Below, piece after piece: positions 25,829-33,963 of a DNA stretch of 64,000 nt. Each line of letters begins with the position of its first letter. Position 1 is the first letter of the stretch. The position numbers and the translations under genes were made by a program. This DNA is from Bin80 sp965261255 (lineage in GTDB: Bacteria; Bacteroidota; Rhodothermia; Rhodothermales; Bin80), in NCBI GenBank assembly GCA_965261255.1, contig CBDHCQ010000004.1:2480001-2544000 (forward strand). The letters run 5' to 3'. The notes under the pieces were generated by a model, which was given only the letters and a program-made list of their open reading frames with translations, was not told where the DNA came from and ran no database searches.

Positions 25829-27112
25829 ATGATGAATCCAGAGCAGATCGAAATGAGCAACACGGCGACAATGGAGGCGCACCGGTGCGATACCGAACAC
25901 TTGGGGGAACAGCTCCTGCGGCTGGGAATCGACCTCAACACCGTCGTTGCACAGGTGGCCGCCTTTGAAGTGGCCGTGCCCTCCTGGGCTCTGGGCACCG
26001 GCGGTACCCGCTTCGGGCGCTTCCCCGAACCAGGCGAGCCCCGCGACGTCTTCGAGAAGATGGACGACATTGCCGTGGTCCAGCAACTTACGCGTGCCAC
26101 GCCACGCGTCTCGCTACACCTTCCGTGGGACGAACCCAATGATCCCGGCGCCCTACGCGACCATGCAACTTCTTTGGGCCTAGGCTTTGACGCGGTTAAC
26201 TCGAACACTTTTCAGGACCAGACTCACCAAGTGCACAGCTACAAGTTCGGCTCGCTCTGCCACACCGACGCAGCGGTGCGTGCGCAGGCCGTCGCCCACA
26301 ATGTGCACGTCATTGAAGTGGGCCGAGCGCTCGGCTCCGAGGCGCTCACGGTCTGGCTGGCCGACGGGGCCAACTATCCCGGCCAGATGCACCTTAGGAA
26401 GAGCTTCGAACGCACGCTTGAGGGCCTCCGCGAAATCTACACCGCGCTGCCAGAGAGTTGGCAGCTCTTTACCGAGCACAAACCCTTCGAGCCCGCCTTT
26501 TATGCTACTGTCGTGCAGGACTGGGGCTCGTCGCTCATGCTGGCGCAGGCGCTAGGACTTCGGGCCTCCTGCCTGGTCGACCTAGGCCATCACCTGCCCG
26601 ACACAAACATCGAACTTGTCGTGGCACGGCTCGTGACGGCGGGCAAGCTCGGCGGCTTCCACTTCAACGACTCGAAGTATGGCGACGACGATCTGACAGC
26701 AGGCTCGATCAAGCCGTATCAGCTCTTTTTGGTCTTCAACGAGCTGGTTGATGCGTCCGACTCAGGCATGCTTGACACTGCCCCGGCCTACATGATCGAT
26801 CAGAGCCACAACTTGAAGGATCCGATCGAGGCACTTTTGATGACGGTGGACAACCTGCGGCAGTCCTACACGAAGGCACTTCTCGTCGACCGGGCGGCGC
26901 TGGCGCACTACCAGGATACGAACGATGTGGTGATGGCCGAACAGGTTCTCAAGTCGGCCTACGAGACTGACGTGCGGCCCCTCGTTGCCGAGGCCCGTCG
27001 GCGTAGTGGTGGCGCGCTCAATCCAGTCGATGCTTTCCGCGCCTCCGGCTATCGCGCGGCGAAAGCCACGGAGCGGACCGGTGTCACCTACGCGCCACCG
27101 CAGAGCCTCTGA
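25829..27112 (+). CDS. rhaI: L-rhamnose isomerase (Pseudomonas stutzeri type)
   Basis: A 427-residue TIM-barrel isomerase that interconverts L-rhamnose and L-rhamnulose. The sequence follows the RhaI family closely: VPSWALGTGGTRFGRFPEPG (about 50-69), QLTRATPRVSLHLPWD (86-101), GFDAVNSNTFQDQ (118-130), HSYKFGSLCHTDAAVRAQAV (135-154), VWLADGANYPGQ (176-187), then LFTEHKPFEPAFY (metal/substrate residues) and GGFHFNDSKYGDDDL. It belongs to the GC-rich block with the permease. A start at a second ATG (25832) or later at M9 is possible. No rhamnulose kinase or aldolase follows; the next start codon leads only to a 21-codon stub. Confidence 0.92.
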   Translation: MMNPEQIEMSNTATMEAHRCDTEHLGEQLLRLGIDLNTVVAQVAAFEVAVPSWALGTGGTRFGRFPEPGEPRDVFEKMDDIAVVQQLTRATPRVSLHLPWDEPNDPGALRDHATSLGLGFDAVNSNTFQDQTHQVHSYKFGSLCHTDAAVRAQAVAHNVHVIEVGRALGSEALTVWLADGANYPGQMHLRKSFERTLEGLREIYTALPESWQLFTEHKPFEPAFYATVVQDWGSSLMLAQALGLRASCLVDLGHHLPDTNIELVVARLVTAGKLGGFHFNDSKYGDDDLTAGSIKPYQLFLVFNELVDASDSGMLDTAPAYMIDQSHNLKDPIEALLMTVDNLRQSYTKALLVDRAALAHYQDTNDVVMAEQVLKSAYETDVRPLVAEARRRSGGALNPVDAFRASGYRAAKATERTGVTYAPPQSL

Positions 27113-27125
27113 GGCTGTAAGGATC

Positions 27126-27191
27126 ATGAACCAGCATCTCGCCTTCGCCTCGGCTATACATGCATATTTTGTAGATGTGGTGCAGACATGA
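27126..27191 (+). pseudogene. 21-codon stub, probable truncated 5' end of a gene
   Basis: An ATG at 27126, 13 bases after the rhaI stop, opens a frame of 21 codons ended by TGA at 27189-27191. The first 12 codons (MNQHLAFASAIH) keep the high G+C of rhaI. From about 27160 the sequence turns A/T-rich (atacatgcatattttgtag). This looks like the beginning of a further cassette gene whose remainder was lost at the junction. Alternatively it is chance. Confidence 0.3.
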
Positions 27192-27203
27192 TCTAAACTA
27201 CAG

Positions 27204-27230
27204 AGCGCTAACCCACAGAGGATTAGCGCT
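27204..27230. terminator. Hairpin between rhaI and tRNA-Leu
   Basis: A perfect 8-base-pair inverted repeat: agcgctaa (27204-27211) pairs with ttagcgct (27223-27230) around an 11-base loop. It lies 18 bases beyond the 3' end of tRNA-Leu (leftward) and about 90 bases after rhaI (rightward). There is no strong T-run on either side, so it is a candidate bidirectional terminator or processing structure. Confidence 0.45.
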
Positions 27231-27248
27231 TCGTAAAAAGTAGTTCTG

Positions 27249-27333
27249 TACCCGGGGTGGGACTCGAACCCACACAGCCTTTGGGGCCAACGGATTTTGA
27301 GTCCGTCGCGTCTACCAATTCCGCCACCCGGGC
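27249..27333 (-). tRNA. tRNA-Leu (anticodon CAA)
   Basis: Read on the minus strand from 27333, this is an 85-base class II tRNA. The acceptor stem is GCCCGGG paired with CCCGGGT (one G-U at the end). The D-arm contains TGGCGGAATTGGTAGACGC. The anticodon stem is ACGGA/TCCGT with loop CTCAAAA, giving anticodon CAA. A long variable arm follows (TGGCCCCAAAGGCTG), and the T-arm is GTGGG-TTCGAGT-CCCAC. The discriminator is A. CCA is not encoded. It starts 17 bases after the stop of the M20 peptidase gene on the same strand, so co-transcription is possible. Confidence 0.95.
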
Positions 27334-27350
27334 AACAAAGCGTTCTACTT

Positions 27351-28739
27351 TCACTGGACCTGAGCGGATCCTGCACACGAGGCATAATGAGCATGGAATC
27401 GCAAGATTGCCTCAATACCTTGTGCGAACCGATCCAGTCCAAAATGTTCATTCGGGGAGTGGATCGCGTCAGAATCCAGTCCAAAACCCATGAGCACACT
27501 GTCCAGTCCTAGTAGGTGCTTGAAATCAGCTACTACCGGTATACTGCCCCCAATGCGTGTGAAATAGGGGTTGCGGCCGTAGACATCATTCAATGCCTGC
27601 GATGCCGCTGTCATCGCAGCGCTCCCGGTATCAATCAGCACAGGCTGTGCCCCGTGTAAGTTCCTGAACTGTAATTGCATGGAATCAGGTACGCGCGCAC
27701 CCAGCCATGCCTCCATAAGTCCGGCTATCTCTTCCGGATCCTGATCAGGTACCAGTCGCATGGAAATCTTCGCGCTGGCCGTTGAGGGCAATACCGTCTT
27801 TGCTCCATCCCCCGTATAACCGCCCCAGATACCATTACAATCAAGTGTGGGACGTACCGTTGATGCCTCCAATGCTGAATAGCCTGCCTCCATGCGCGGT
27901 GTCTCAACACCAACCTCCCGTGCCCAGGCCTCTGCATCAAACGGCAATGCTGCCATGGCGCCCCGCTCACGCTCAGAAAGCGATCTCACACGATCATAAA
28001 AACCGTCAATCGCAATCCTGTTGTTCGCATCGTGCATCTCCCCAATCAAGGCCGCCAGTGCGTTGATCGGGTTGTGAATGGCACCTCCGTATGTACCTGA
28101 ATGAAGATCTCGGTCCGGTCCTGTTAAAGTGATTTCCACATAAGCCATTCCCCGTAAACCATAAGTAATAGAAGGAATTCCCGGTGCAAACAAGCTGGAA
28201 TCCGAAATCACAACTATATCTGCAGCCAGGGCATCCTTGTGCTCCTTAATGAACCCTGGAAGGCTTGCAGATCCAGATTCTTCTTCGCCCTCCAGAATGA
28301 ACTTGAGGTTTACAGGCGGCTTGCCCGCAGTGTGCATCCAGCATTCCAACGCCTTCAGATGCATTAATAACTGACCTTTATCATCACAGGCTCCGCGTGC
28401 ATAGAGCAAACCATCCTTGATCACGGGCTCGAAGGGAGGCGAGTTCCATAGATCAAACGGGTCCGGTGGTTGGACATCGTAGTGACCATATACGAGAACC
28501 GTTGGAAGTGCATTATCAACATGCACCCCACCCGTCACAATCGGATGTCCGTCTGTTTCAGCAGACACGGCATCTTTTACTCCGATCCCCTGCAATGCTT
28601 CTGTTAACCAGTCGGCCGCATCCGCAACACTCCGTGAATAAGCCGGATCAGTGCTGATTGAGGGGATACGAAGCAAATCGATCAACTCCCCTACAAAACG
28701 GCTTTGATTCGCCCCCGCATAGTCCAACGCATCGTTCAT
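27351..28739 (-). CDS. M20-family dipeptidase
   Basis: A 462-residue zinc peptidase of the M20/carnosinase-like group. The first metal motif is VYGHYDVQPPDP (about 83-94). The bridging Asp lies in YARGACDDKGQ (about 113-123), and the catalytic Glu pair in LEGEEESGS (about 149-157). The dimerisation (lid) domain lies between about 205 and 330. It hydrolyses dipeptides or peptide-like amides in the cytoplasm. Downstream on the same strand is tRNA-Leu. Confidence 0.92.
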   Translation of the reverse strand: MNDALDYAGANQSRFVGELIDLLRIPSISTDPAYSRSVADAADWLTEALQGIGVKDAVSAETDGHPIVTGGVHVDNALPTVLVYGHYDVQPPDPFDLWNSPPFEPVIKDGLLYARGACDDKGQLLMHLKALECWMHTAGKPPVNLKFILEGEEESGSASLPGFIKEHKDALAADIVVISDSSLFAPGIPSITYGLRGMAYVEITLTGPDRDLHSGTYGGAIHNPINALAALIGEMHDANNRIAIDGFYDRVRSLSERERGAMAALPFDAEAWAREVGVETPRMEAGYSALEASTVRPTLDCNGIWGGYTGDGAKTVLPSTASAKISMRLVPDQDPEEIAGLMEAWLGARVPDSMQLQFRNLHGAQPVLIDTGSAAMTAASQALNDVYGRNPYFTRIGGSIPVVADFKHLLGLDSVLMGFGLDSDAIHSPNEHFGLDRFAQGIEAILRFHAHYASCAGSAQVQ

Positions 28740-28758
28740 TTGAAGTTACATTTTTGTG

Positions 28759-29280
28759 CTATAGTTCACTTTCATCACGCCAGCGGCGCAGCTTCCAGGC
28801 GCGAGTTGTGTCCGCGCGTGTAAGCAGGAAATTTACGTTACCATCACCTCTAAACACCTCGCCATTATCCAAGCCAATGGCAAGATTAAAGCTCCGCACC
28901 GCAATCGCCCGCGTGCCCTCATCGAAAACCTGCCTGGATATTATCTGATTCCACTGCAACTGCACTTCTACAACACTCTCGAACATTCTGCGAGTTGTTT
29001 CGAGCTCTTGCCCAAACCCCCACTCCCGCTCAATTCCCGTATCAAAATCCGTATAGATAAACACGAAAGACGAATCAATAAGCGGTTCATACAGGGAGAG
29101 ATCCCGCAGTTCATACGCGTTCCGGAAATTGGTGAAGTAGCCCTCAATGGTCTTGGGGTCGCCCAGTAGATCACCAAACGGATCTCCCTCTCCGATGGCC
29201 GGTGCAAACGGATTGCATGCGGCCAACATAAGCGGCAGAACCACGACTGCCATCCTGGATATGTAGACTTGGCGTGTCAC
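28759..29280 (-). CDS. Predicted lipoprotein, NTF2-like, paralogue A
   Basis: A 173-residue protein with a lipobox LMLAAC (Cys 22 from the GTG start at 29280; ATG 29253 would leave a signal without basic residues, so I prefer GTG). The mature region (TIEGYFTNFRNAYELRDLSLYE, FVFIYTDFD) and the last strands (RGDGNVNFLLTRADTTRAWKLRRWRDES) suggest a SnoaL-like cone. The ending WRDES and the overall layout match the lipoprotein at 29624. It lies 19 bases upstream of the M20 peptidase gene on the same strand. Function unknown. Confidence 0.68.
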   Translation of the reverse strand: MTRQVYISRMAVVVLPLMLAACNPFAPAIGEGDPFGDLLGDPKTIEGYFTNFRNAYELRDLSLYEPLIDSSFVFIYTDFDTGIEREWGFGQELETTRRMFESVVEVQLQWNQIISRQVFDEGTRAIAVRSFNLAIGLDNGEVFRGDGNVNFLLTRADTTRAWKLRRWRDESEL

Positions 29281-29623
29281 TGCAGAATTTCAGGGAATTA
29301 TCTCCATGAGTAACCATGAACTTCATTTTTCAAACGAGGCTGTTGGGCGATTGTCCCGGTTACAGGCATTAATGCTTTTGACATCTGTCGCACCAATATG
29401 TATCCGGTGAACTGACAACTCGCCTAGTTTCCCCGCACCCATTGAAGGTGGATACTCTGTCTCAACGCGCCTGTTCAGGCCATCTAGACCTTCCTTGTAT
29501 GTGGTTCAACTCTGACCATCTTTGCAGTCCACTTATCGAAATTGGCATGATCTTTTTGCTGCTTGCGGATTACTCCGTGTTGCCAACTCAGAAAATTCCA
29601 CAGACTTGGTGACATGAGTGCCC
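29281..29623. other. Intergenic stretch without a gene
   Basis: This 343-base gap lies between two lipoprotein genes on the same strand. I see no supported reading frame, tRNA, strong hairpin or repeat. It should contain the promoter of the lipoprotein-M20-tRNA group downstream. Confidence 0.4.
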
Positions 29624-30184
29624 TCAGTTACCAAACTCCGCTTTAAGATCGCTCCAGGAATCTGCCGATCCGATGCTCTGGTCCCTCCACCTAGAAAGCG
29701 CCCAGAGACCATCGAGATTCCTTGCAATGGTCCAGATTAATCTTCCCTGTAGGGAGTCGGCAACCTGCCGGCTACCGTGCTTGATTAGCAGCACGTAATG
29801 GGCCTCCAATGTGTATGTCGTATCCCCTAGTTCGGTGGTCACATCTTCCAGGCGAAGAAAATGTCCCGTATTCTCCTTGGCGGCCTCCGCAACTGTCGTG
29901 AAATAGCTGTTCTCTTGGGCCTGTCCCCAAATGGCCCAACGCTGTGGATCACGCGCCTGTGCGGAAGCAGTTGGCGTGAATATGAATTCCTGATCAATGG
30001 AGCGTCGGTAGTTGGTAGCATTAAGTTCTTCCACGGCAGCCCGCAGATTATCAACAACAAGATCAGGAGCTACAGGCTGCAGCCATGTGCCCGCCTCGCC
30101 CACGGGCGGTGCAGGTGTACGCGTACTGAAAACATCACAGGATGCGAGGACAATAATGCACACCCAAATACCACGCGTCGTCAT
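29624..30184 (-). CDS. Predicted lipoprotein, NTF2-like, paralogue B
   Basis: A 186-residue protein with a short signal and lipobox VLASC (Cys 16). The mature part has a first helix NLRAAVEELNATNYRRSID, EFIFTPTA, a central strand pair TYTLEAHYVLLIKHG, and RLIWTIARNLDGLWALSRWRDQS. The arrangement and the ending RWRDQS parallel paralogue A at 28759, and both look like periplasmic SnoaL-like domains. Its ATG is 6 bases beyond the ispH stop on the same strand, so it may be in one operon with ispH. Function unknown. Confidence 0.68.
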   Translation of the reverse strand: MTTRGIWVCIIVLASCDVFSTRTPAPPVGEAGTWLQPVAPDLVVDNLRAAVEELNATNYRRSIDQEFIFTPTASAQARDPQRWAIWGQAQENSYFTTVAEAAKENTGHFLRLEDVTTELGDTTYTLEAHYVLLIKHGSRQVADSLQGRLIWTIARNLDGLWALSRWRDQSIGSADSWSDLKAEFGN

Positions 30185-30189
30185 TCGAC

Positions 30190-31422
30190 TTACGCTGCTG
30201 CAGGGGCATTCTGATACGGCGCTAACGCCTGTTCAAAGGAGGCTGTGCCCTCGAAAAATGCCACCACTTTGCGAATCACTTCATCCATTAACATCTCAGG
30301 GCAGGATGCCCCCGAAGTCAGTGCGATCGATGTTGGACGGCCCGTAGGCATCCAATTTACGGTTGTGCGCACTTCCTTGGCCTGATAGTCATAATGATGT
30401 ATCCGGTTTCTGTCTGCAATATCATCGGCGCTCCCTATAAAATATGTGGGAACCACCTCACTACATAAAGAAACTATCTGGCTAGTGTTTGAAGAGTTAT
30501 ATCCCCCAACGACGAGCGCCAAATCAAGTGGCCGATCCAGCAGCGCTTTCGCCGCTTCCTGATTTTCGTGAGTTGCGTAACAAAGCGTATCGCTGGTGTC
30601 TACAAAATGATCCTTTGCGCCATACCGATCAACAATGGCTTCTCGCAGAACGCCCGCAACTGCCTGCGTCTCCCTCACCAACATTGTGGTCTGGTTCACA
30701 ACACCGATGCGCACCAGATCAACGTCTGGATCAAAACCTTTACTGTAACGATTAGCAAACCGGTCGAAAAAATATTCTCGTCCCTCCTCACCACGGATCA
30801 CTTTTGCCAAATCATTCGCCTCGGCAATATCCCGTACCACGACCACCGGAGCATGCTCCTTTGCATGCGAAAAGGTCGCACGCGACTCCTCATGAAGCCG
30901 CTTACCGTGAATGACTACAGTGTAACCCTTATCCCCTATCTGCGCACTCCGACGCCAGACCTTTTCGACAAACGGACAGGTCGTGTTGTAAGTACGTACG
31001 TCCACCCCCAAGACTTCAAGCTCTTCAAGAATTTCCAGCGTGGTCCCGAAGGCAGGAATGACAACGATGTCCTCACGGGAAAGAGTACTGAAGGGAATTA
31101 ACTGCTCCCCCATCGTTGAACGCAGGAACTGCATACCCCGTCGACGCAGATCATTGTTCACATGCGGATTGTGAATCATTTCCGAGAGCATGAACAGTCG
31201 CCGATCTGGATTATCTGCAATTGCCTGATAGGCAATTTCGACGGCGTTCTCCACACCAAAGCAAAAACTGAAATTTCTGGCAATCCACAGGCGAAGAGAT
31301 CCGAAATCCAGGAGTGAGGGCGAAATATCCTTCTTCCGCGGATCTGCCGCCATTCGCGCGGTTTTAATCGCCGATATGATCGGACTACGATAAAACTGCG
31401 GGATCTTGAAAGTCCGTGCCAT
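30190..31422 (-). CDS. ispH: 4-hydroxy-3-methylbut-2-enyl diphosphate reductase
   Basis: The last enzyme of the MEP isoprenoid pathway, a 4Fe-4S protein making IPP and DMAPP. The product is 410 residues from ATG 31422 and belongs to the long form. The three cluster cysteines are C54 (FSFCFGVENA), C149 (NTTCPFV) and C374 (TSGASCPE). HGKRLHEESRATFSHA and VVGGYNSSNT are family motifs. A start at 31458 would add 12 residues of no typical character. It lies upstream of lipoprotein B and downstream of the squalene/phytoene synthase, which uses its products. Confidence 0.95.
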   Translation of the reverse strand: MARTFKIPQFYRSPIISAIKTARMAADPRKKDISPSLLDFGSLRLWIARNFSFCFGVENAVEIAYQAIADNPDRRLFMLSEMIHNPHVNNDLRRRGMQFLRSTMGEQLIPFSTLSREDIVVIPAFGTTLEILEELEVLGVDVRTYNTTCPFVEKVWRRSAQIGDKGYTVVIHGKRLHEESRATFSHAKEHAPVVVVRDIAEANDLAKVIRGEEGREYFFDRFANRYSKGFDPDVDLVRIGVVNQTTMLVRETQAVAGVLREAIVDRYGAKDHFVDTSDTLCYATHENQEAAKALLDRPLDLALVVGGYNSSNTSQIVSLCSEVVPTYFIGSADDIADRNRIHHYDYQAKEVRTTVNWMPTGRPTSIALTSGASCPEMLMDEVIRKVVAFFEGTASFEQALAPYQNAPAAA

Positions 31423-31615
31423 TGTATTTGAGTCTCTCGCAAAACTCTTTTGTTGCAACTGATTCCCCGGCTGCTTCAGGGCATAAACTAGCCAGTTAAC
31501 CTAACTTACGCGGATGACGGCCATGGGTTCTGCGCTGCCTGCGAATCTGCACGCGATTTGCTTCCTATAAAGCCTCAATGTAGCGAACCTTGTCTAGAAC
31601 CTGCAAGGAGGCAAT

Positions 31616-32638
31616 TTAGGCACGGGGCAGATTGCGGCCGAGGAAAAAAAACAGAGTCTTCAGGGCGACATCGGAGCGTGCCAAAGCGCTCGTTGATACG
31701 ACGACGGCTTTGACAGTACGTCGCGGAATTTTGACTTCCTGGCCATTCTTGAATGTTGGTCTCTTGTATATGCGTCGCAGGGTCGGAAGGGCCATTCCGA
31801 GTGCCCATAGGCAGAAACGTCGGATTCCGGTTTCGTGTGGTGGGATCAGAAGGATGTATTGGAGGGCGCTATTGAGATGCTCTCTTGTAATTGCAATGAG
31901 TTCGTTCAAGCCTTGGATAAATCGAGGATCCGTATGGTGCTTAGAGAGCGAACTAAGATCAAAGTCGTGGGCAAGAAAAATGCTCTGCGGCAGCCAACAC
32001 GCACCACGGTTGTGATCCTCCCATACATCTTTGAGGATATTGGTCATTTGAAGACCCTGTCCAAACGAGGACGACAAAGCAAATAGGTCTTTTTTTCGCG
32101 CACCGATCTCGGCGGAATAGTCGCAGAACAGCTCGGTCAGCATTTCACCGACAACTCCCGCAACGTAGTAACAATAACTGTTTAAATGCTCAAGGTCATT
32201 CAGTCCTTTAAGGGTTGCACCTTCTTGAAAGACAGCCATGCCATCTGCCATAATATTCACACAGCGTTGGAGGATTCGCTGCTGAGACGTGGAAAAACTC
32301 TGTGTAATTCGTATGACTCGGGGGGTGTTGATGATGAGGTCGTGCTCGTACTCAGTTGCTGAGAGCGTGAGCAGACCAGAAAGGTCATGCGCAAACGCCT
32401 GCGCATCACTACTGCCTTCAACAACGCCGATCCAGCGATCTGAGAACTCACGTTTTTGTAATGGCGAGAGCGCTTCTTCGTCCTCAATAGTGTCCGAAAT
32501 CCTGCAGAGTAAGTAGGCATTACCCACCACGACCCCCAGCGGATCAGGTAACTGCGGAATGGTCAATGCAAAGGTTCGGGAGACCTCTTGGAGGATTTCC
32601 GTCTGGTACGCGATGTCTTCTTCTAATCGAATTTTGAT
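31616..32638 (-). CDS. Squalene/phytoene synthase family protein, no ATG start
   Basis: Condenses two prenyl diphosphates head to head. The first Asp-rich motif is RISDTIEDE and the second DVWEDHNRGACWLP; between them are TELFCDYS and GQGLQMTNILKD, as in the family. No ATG, GTG or CTG lies near the expected N-terminus. The TTG at 32566 falls inside the conserved ILQEVSRTFALTIPQLP segment. The frame stays open upstream to a TAG at 32645-32647 and encodes the missing family helix (EEDIAYQTEILQEVSRTFA). I therefore extend to the ATC at 32638 (an ATT lies at 32632). Initiation at AUC/AUU, or a lost start codon, is implied. About 340 residues with the extension, the usual size. The C-terminus is basic with a possible membrane helix. 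Confidence 0.78.
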   Translation of the reverse strand: MKIRLEEDIAYQTEILQEVSRTFALTIPQLPDPLGVVVGNAYLLCRISDTIEDEEALSPLQKREFSDRWIGVVEGSSDAQAFAHDLSGLLTLSATEYEHDLIINTPRVIRITQSFSTSQQRILQRCVNIMADGMAVFQEGATLKGLNDLEHLNSYCYYVAGVVGEMLTELFCDYSAEIGARKKDLFALSSSFGQGLQMTNILKDVWEDHNRGACWLPQSIFLAHDFDLSSLSKHHTDPRFIQGLNELIAITREHLNSALQYILLIPPHETGIRRFCLWALGMALPTLRRIYKRPTFKNGQEVKIPRRTVKAVVVSTSALARSDVALKTLFFFLGRNLPRA

Positions 32639-33060
32639 TGCCGTCTACGTTACGGAATTCGGGTGTTTCAGATTTTATAGCGAGAATATTCTGACTGGTT
32701 GAATTGCATTAGCATGAGCTTACCTATTCAACCAACCTAATATAGACCTACTACTAAGATCATTTTAATGAGAATTAAATACTTGAGCAACGCGAAGGTT
32801 ACAGAGTCCTCTCATGAATCGTGTAATTTGATACTACCAAAATAACTCTGTCGCCGATGCCCGCTCTTTAGGGCGAAGATTTCAATCTTGAAACAATCCC
32901 GCAATAAATTCCGAACACATAACCACATACCGCTTTTTCACTATTGAACATTAGGTCCAGTATTAGTTTTATTTTTGTCGCAAGGAATATGGATCGGATA
33001 CAAACGCCCTAATGACTCGGAGACCGTTACAGTGTCCTATAATGATCTTCTAGCGCCGGA
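32639..33060. promoter_or_regulatory. A/T-rich divergent intergenic region
   Basis: About 420 bases, distinctly A/T-richer than the coding surroundings, separate the synthase (leftward) from the ABC exporter (rightward). No supported gene is present. A small hairpin (gcccgctctttagggc, 32862-32877) is seen. The region is expected to hold both promoters and a long exporter leader. Confidence 0.35.
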
Positions 33061-33963
33061 ATGGAAAACCAGTCCACAGGGTCAGATAAATCGGTCCTCG
33101 CGAGATTGTCAAGCGTTACCCACCACTATGGATCAATACTCGCGTTGGACGGGCTTGATTTGGAGGTCCGTCAGGGTGAGGTGTTGGGAGTGTTGGGTCC
33201 TAATGGAGCCGGCAAGACGACTGCCATCAACCTGCTCCTTGGAAACCTACGCGTCCAGCAGGGTTCAGTCAGTGTGTTCGGGCAAAATCCTGGGGCACTT
33301 CAAGTACGGGAACGTCGGGGCGCAATGCTCCAGGTTTCTGGGATTTCTGGAAATCTGACTGTGCGCGAAAACATTAAACTTTTCTCCAGCTATTATCCCG
33401 CCCCGCTCGCCGTCGCGAAACTACTTAGTATGGCGGGGCTTGAGGATCTTTCTGGACGCCGATTCGGGAAACTCTCTGGCGGGCAGAAGCAACGGGTGAT
33501 GTTTGCCTTAGCACTGGCAGGTGATCCCGAACTTCTGTTTCTAGATGAGCCCACTACTGGACTTGATGTGGATGCACGGCATCGGTTGTGGGACGAAATC
33601 CGAACCCTTGAAGTCACCGCAGTCCTCTCAACTCATAACATGGCCGAAGTTGATGCGCTTGCTGACCGTGTAATTGTTATCCATCATGGTCAAAGGATCG
33701 CTGATGGCACTCCAGCGGAGATCAAGTCGCACGCAGCAGGGCGCCTAGTGCGCTGTGTCACATGTACCCTCCCTGACGAAATCAAACAGCTCCCTGGCGT
33801 GATCCAAGCGAAGGTCAGAGGCCGTCATTTAGAGGTTCAGACGACACTTCCAGAGGACCTGGTACGAAATCTACTTGCTCGGGATGAAGAGTTGGTGGAT
33901 CTAACGGTTGAAGCCGTTGATCTTGAAAACGCGTTTCTGTCCCTTACGAAAGAGTCTCCATGA
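33061..33963 (+). CDS. ABC transporter ATP-binding protein (ABC-2 exporter type)
   Basis: A 300-residue ATPase. Walker A is GPNGAGKTT (46-54), the Q-loop lies in AMLQVSGISGNLT, the ABC signature LSGGQKQR near 138-145, and Walker B plus the D-loop in LLFLDEPTTGLD near 158-169; the switch His is in STHNMAEV. The C-terminal 70 residues form the extra domain of drug/antibiotic-export subunits. It is coupled to the permease by an ATGA overlap. The exported molecule is unknown. Confidence 0.94.
   Translation: MENQSTGSDKSVLARLSSVTHHYGSILALDGLDLEVRQGEVLGVLGPNGAGKTTAINLLLGNLRVQQGSVSVFGQNPGALQVRERRGAMLQVSGISGNLTVRENIKLFSSYYPAPLAVAKLLSMAGLEDLSGRRFGKLSGGQKQRVMFALALAGDPELLFLDEPTTGLDVDARHRLWDEIRTLEVTAVLSTHNMAEVDALADRVIVIHHGQRIADGTPAEIKSHAAGRLVRCVTCTLPDEIKQLPGVIQAKVRGRHLEVQTTLPEDLVRNLLARDEELVDLTVEAVDLENAFLSLTKESP

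Noticed and set aside
23565..27333. Attachment-site duplication of tRNA-Leu 3' end flanking the GC-rich block
   Set aside because: I looked for the tRNA 3'-terminal sequence in 23565-24080 and saw no convincing copy; there is also no integrase gene, so an integrative element cannot be claimed.
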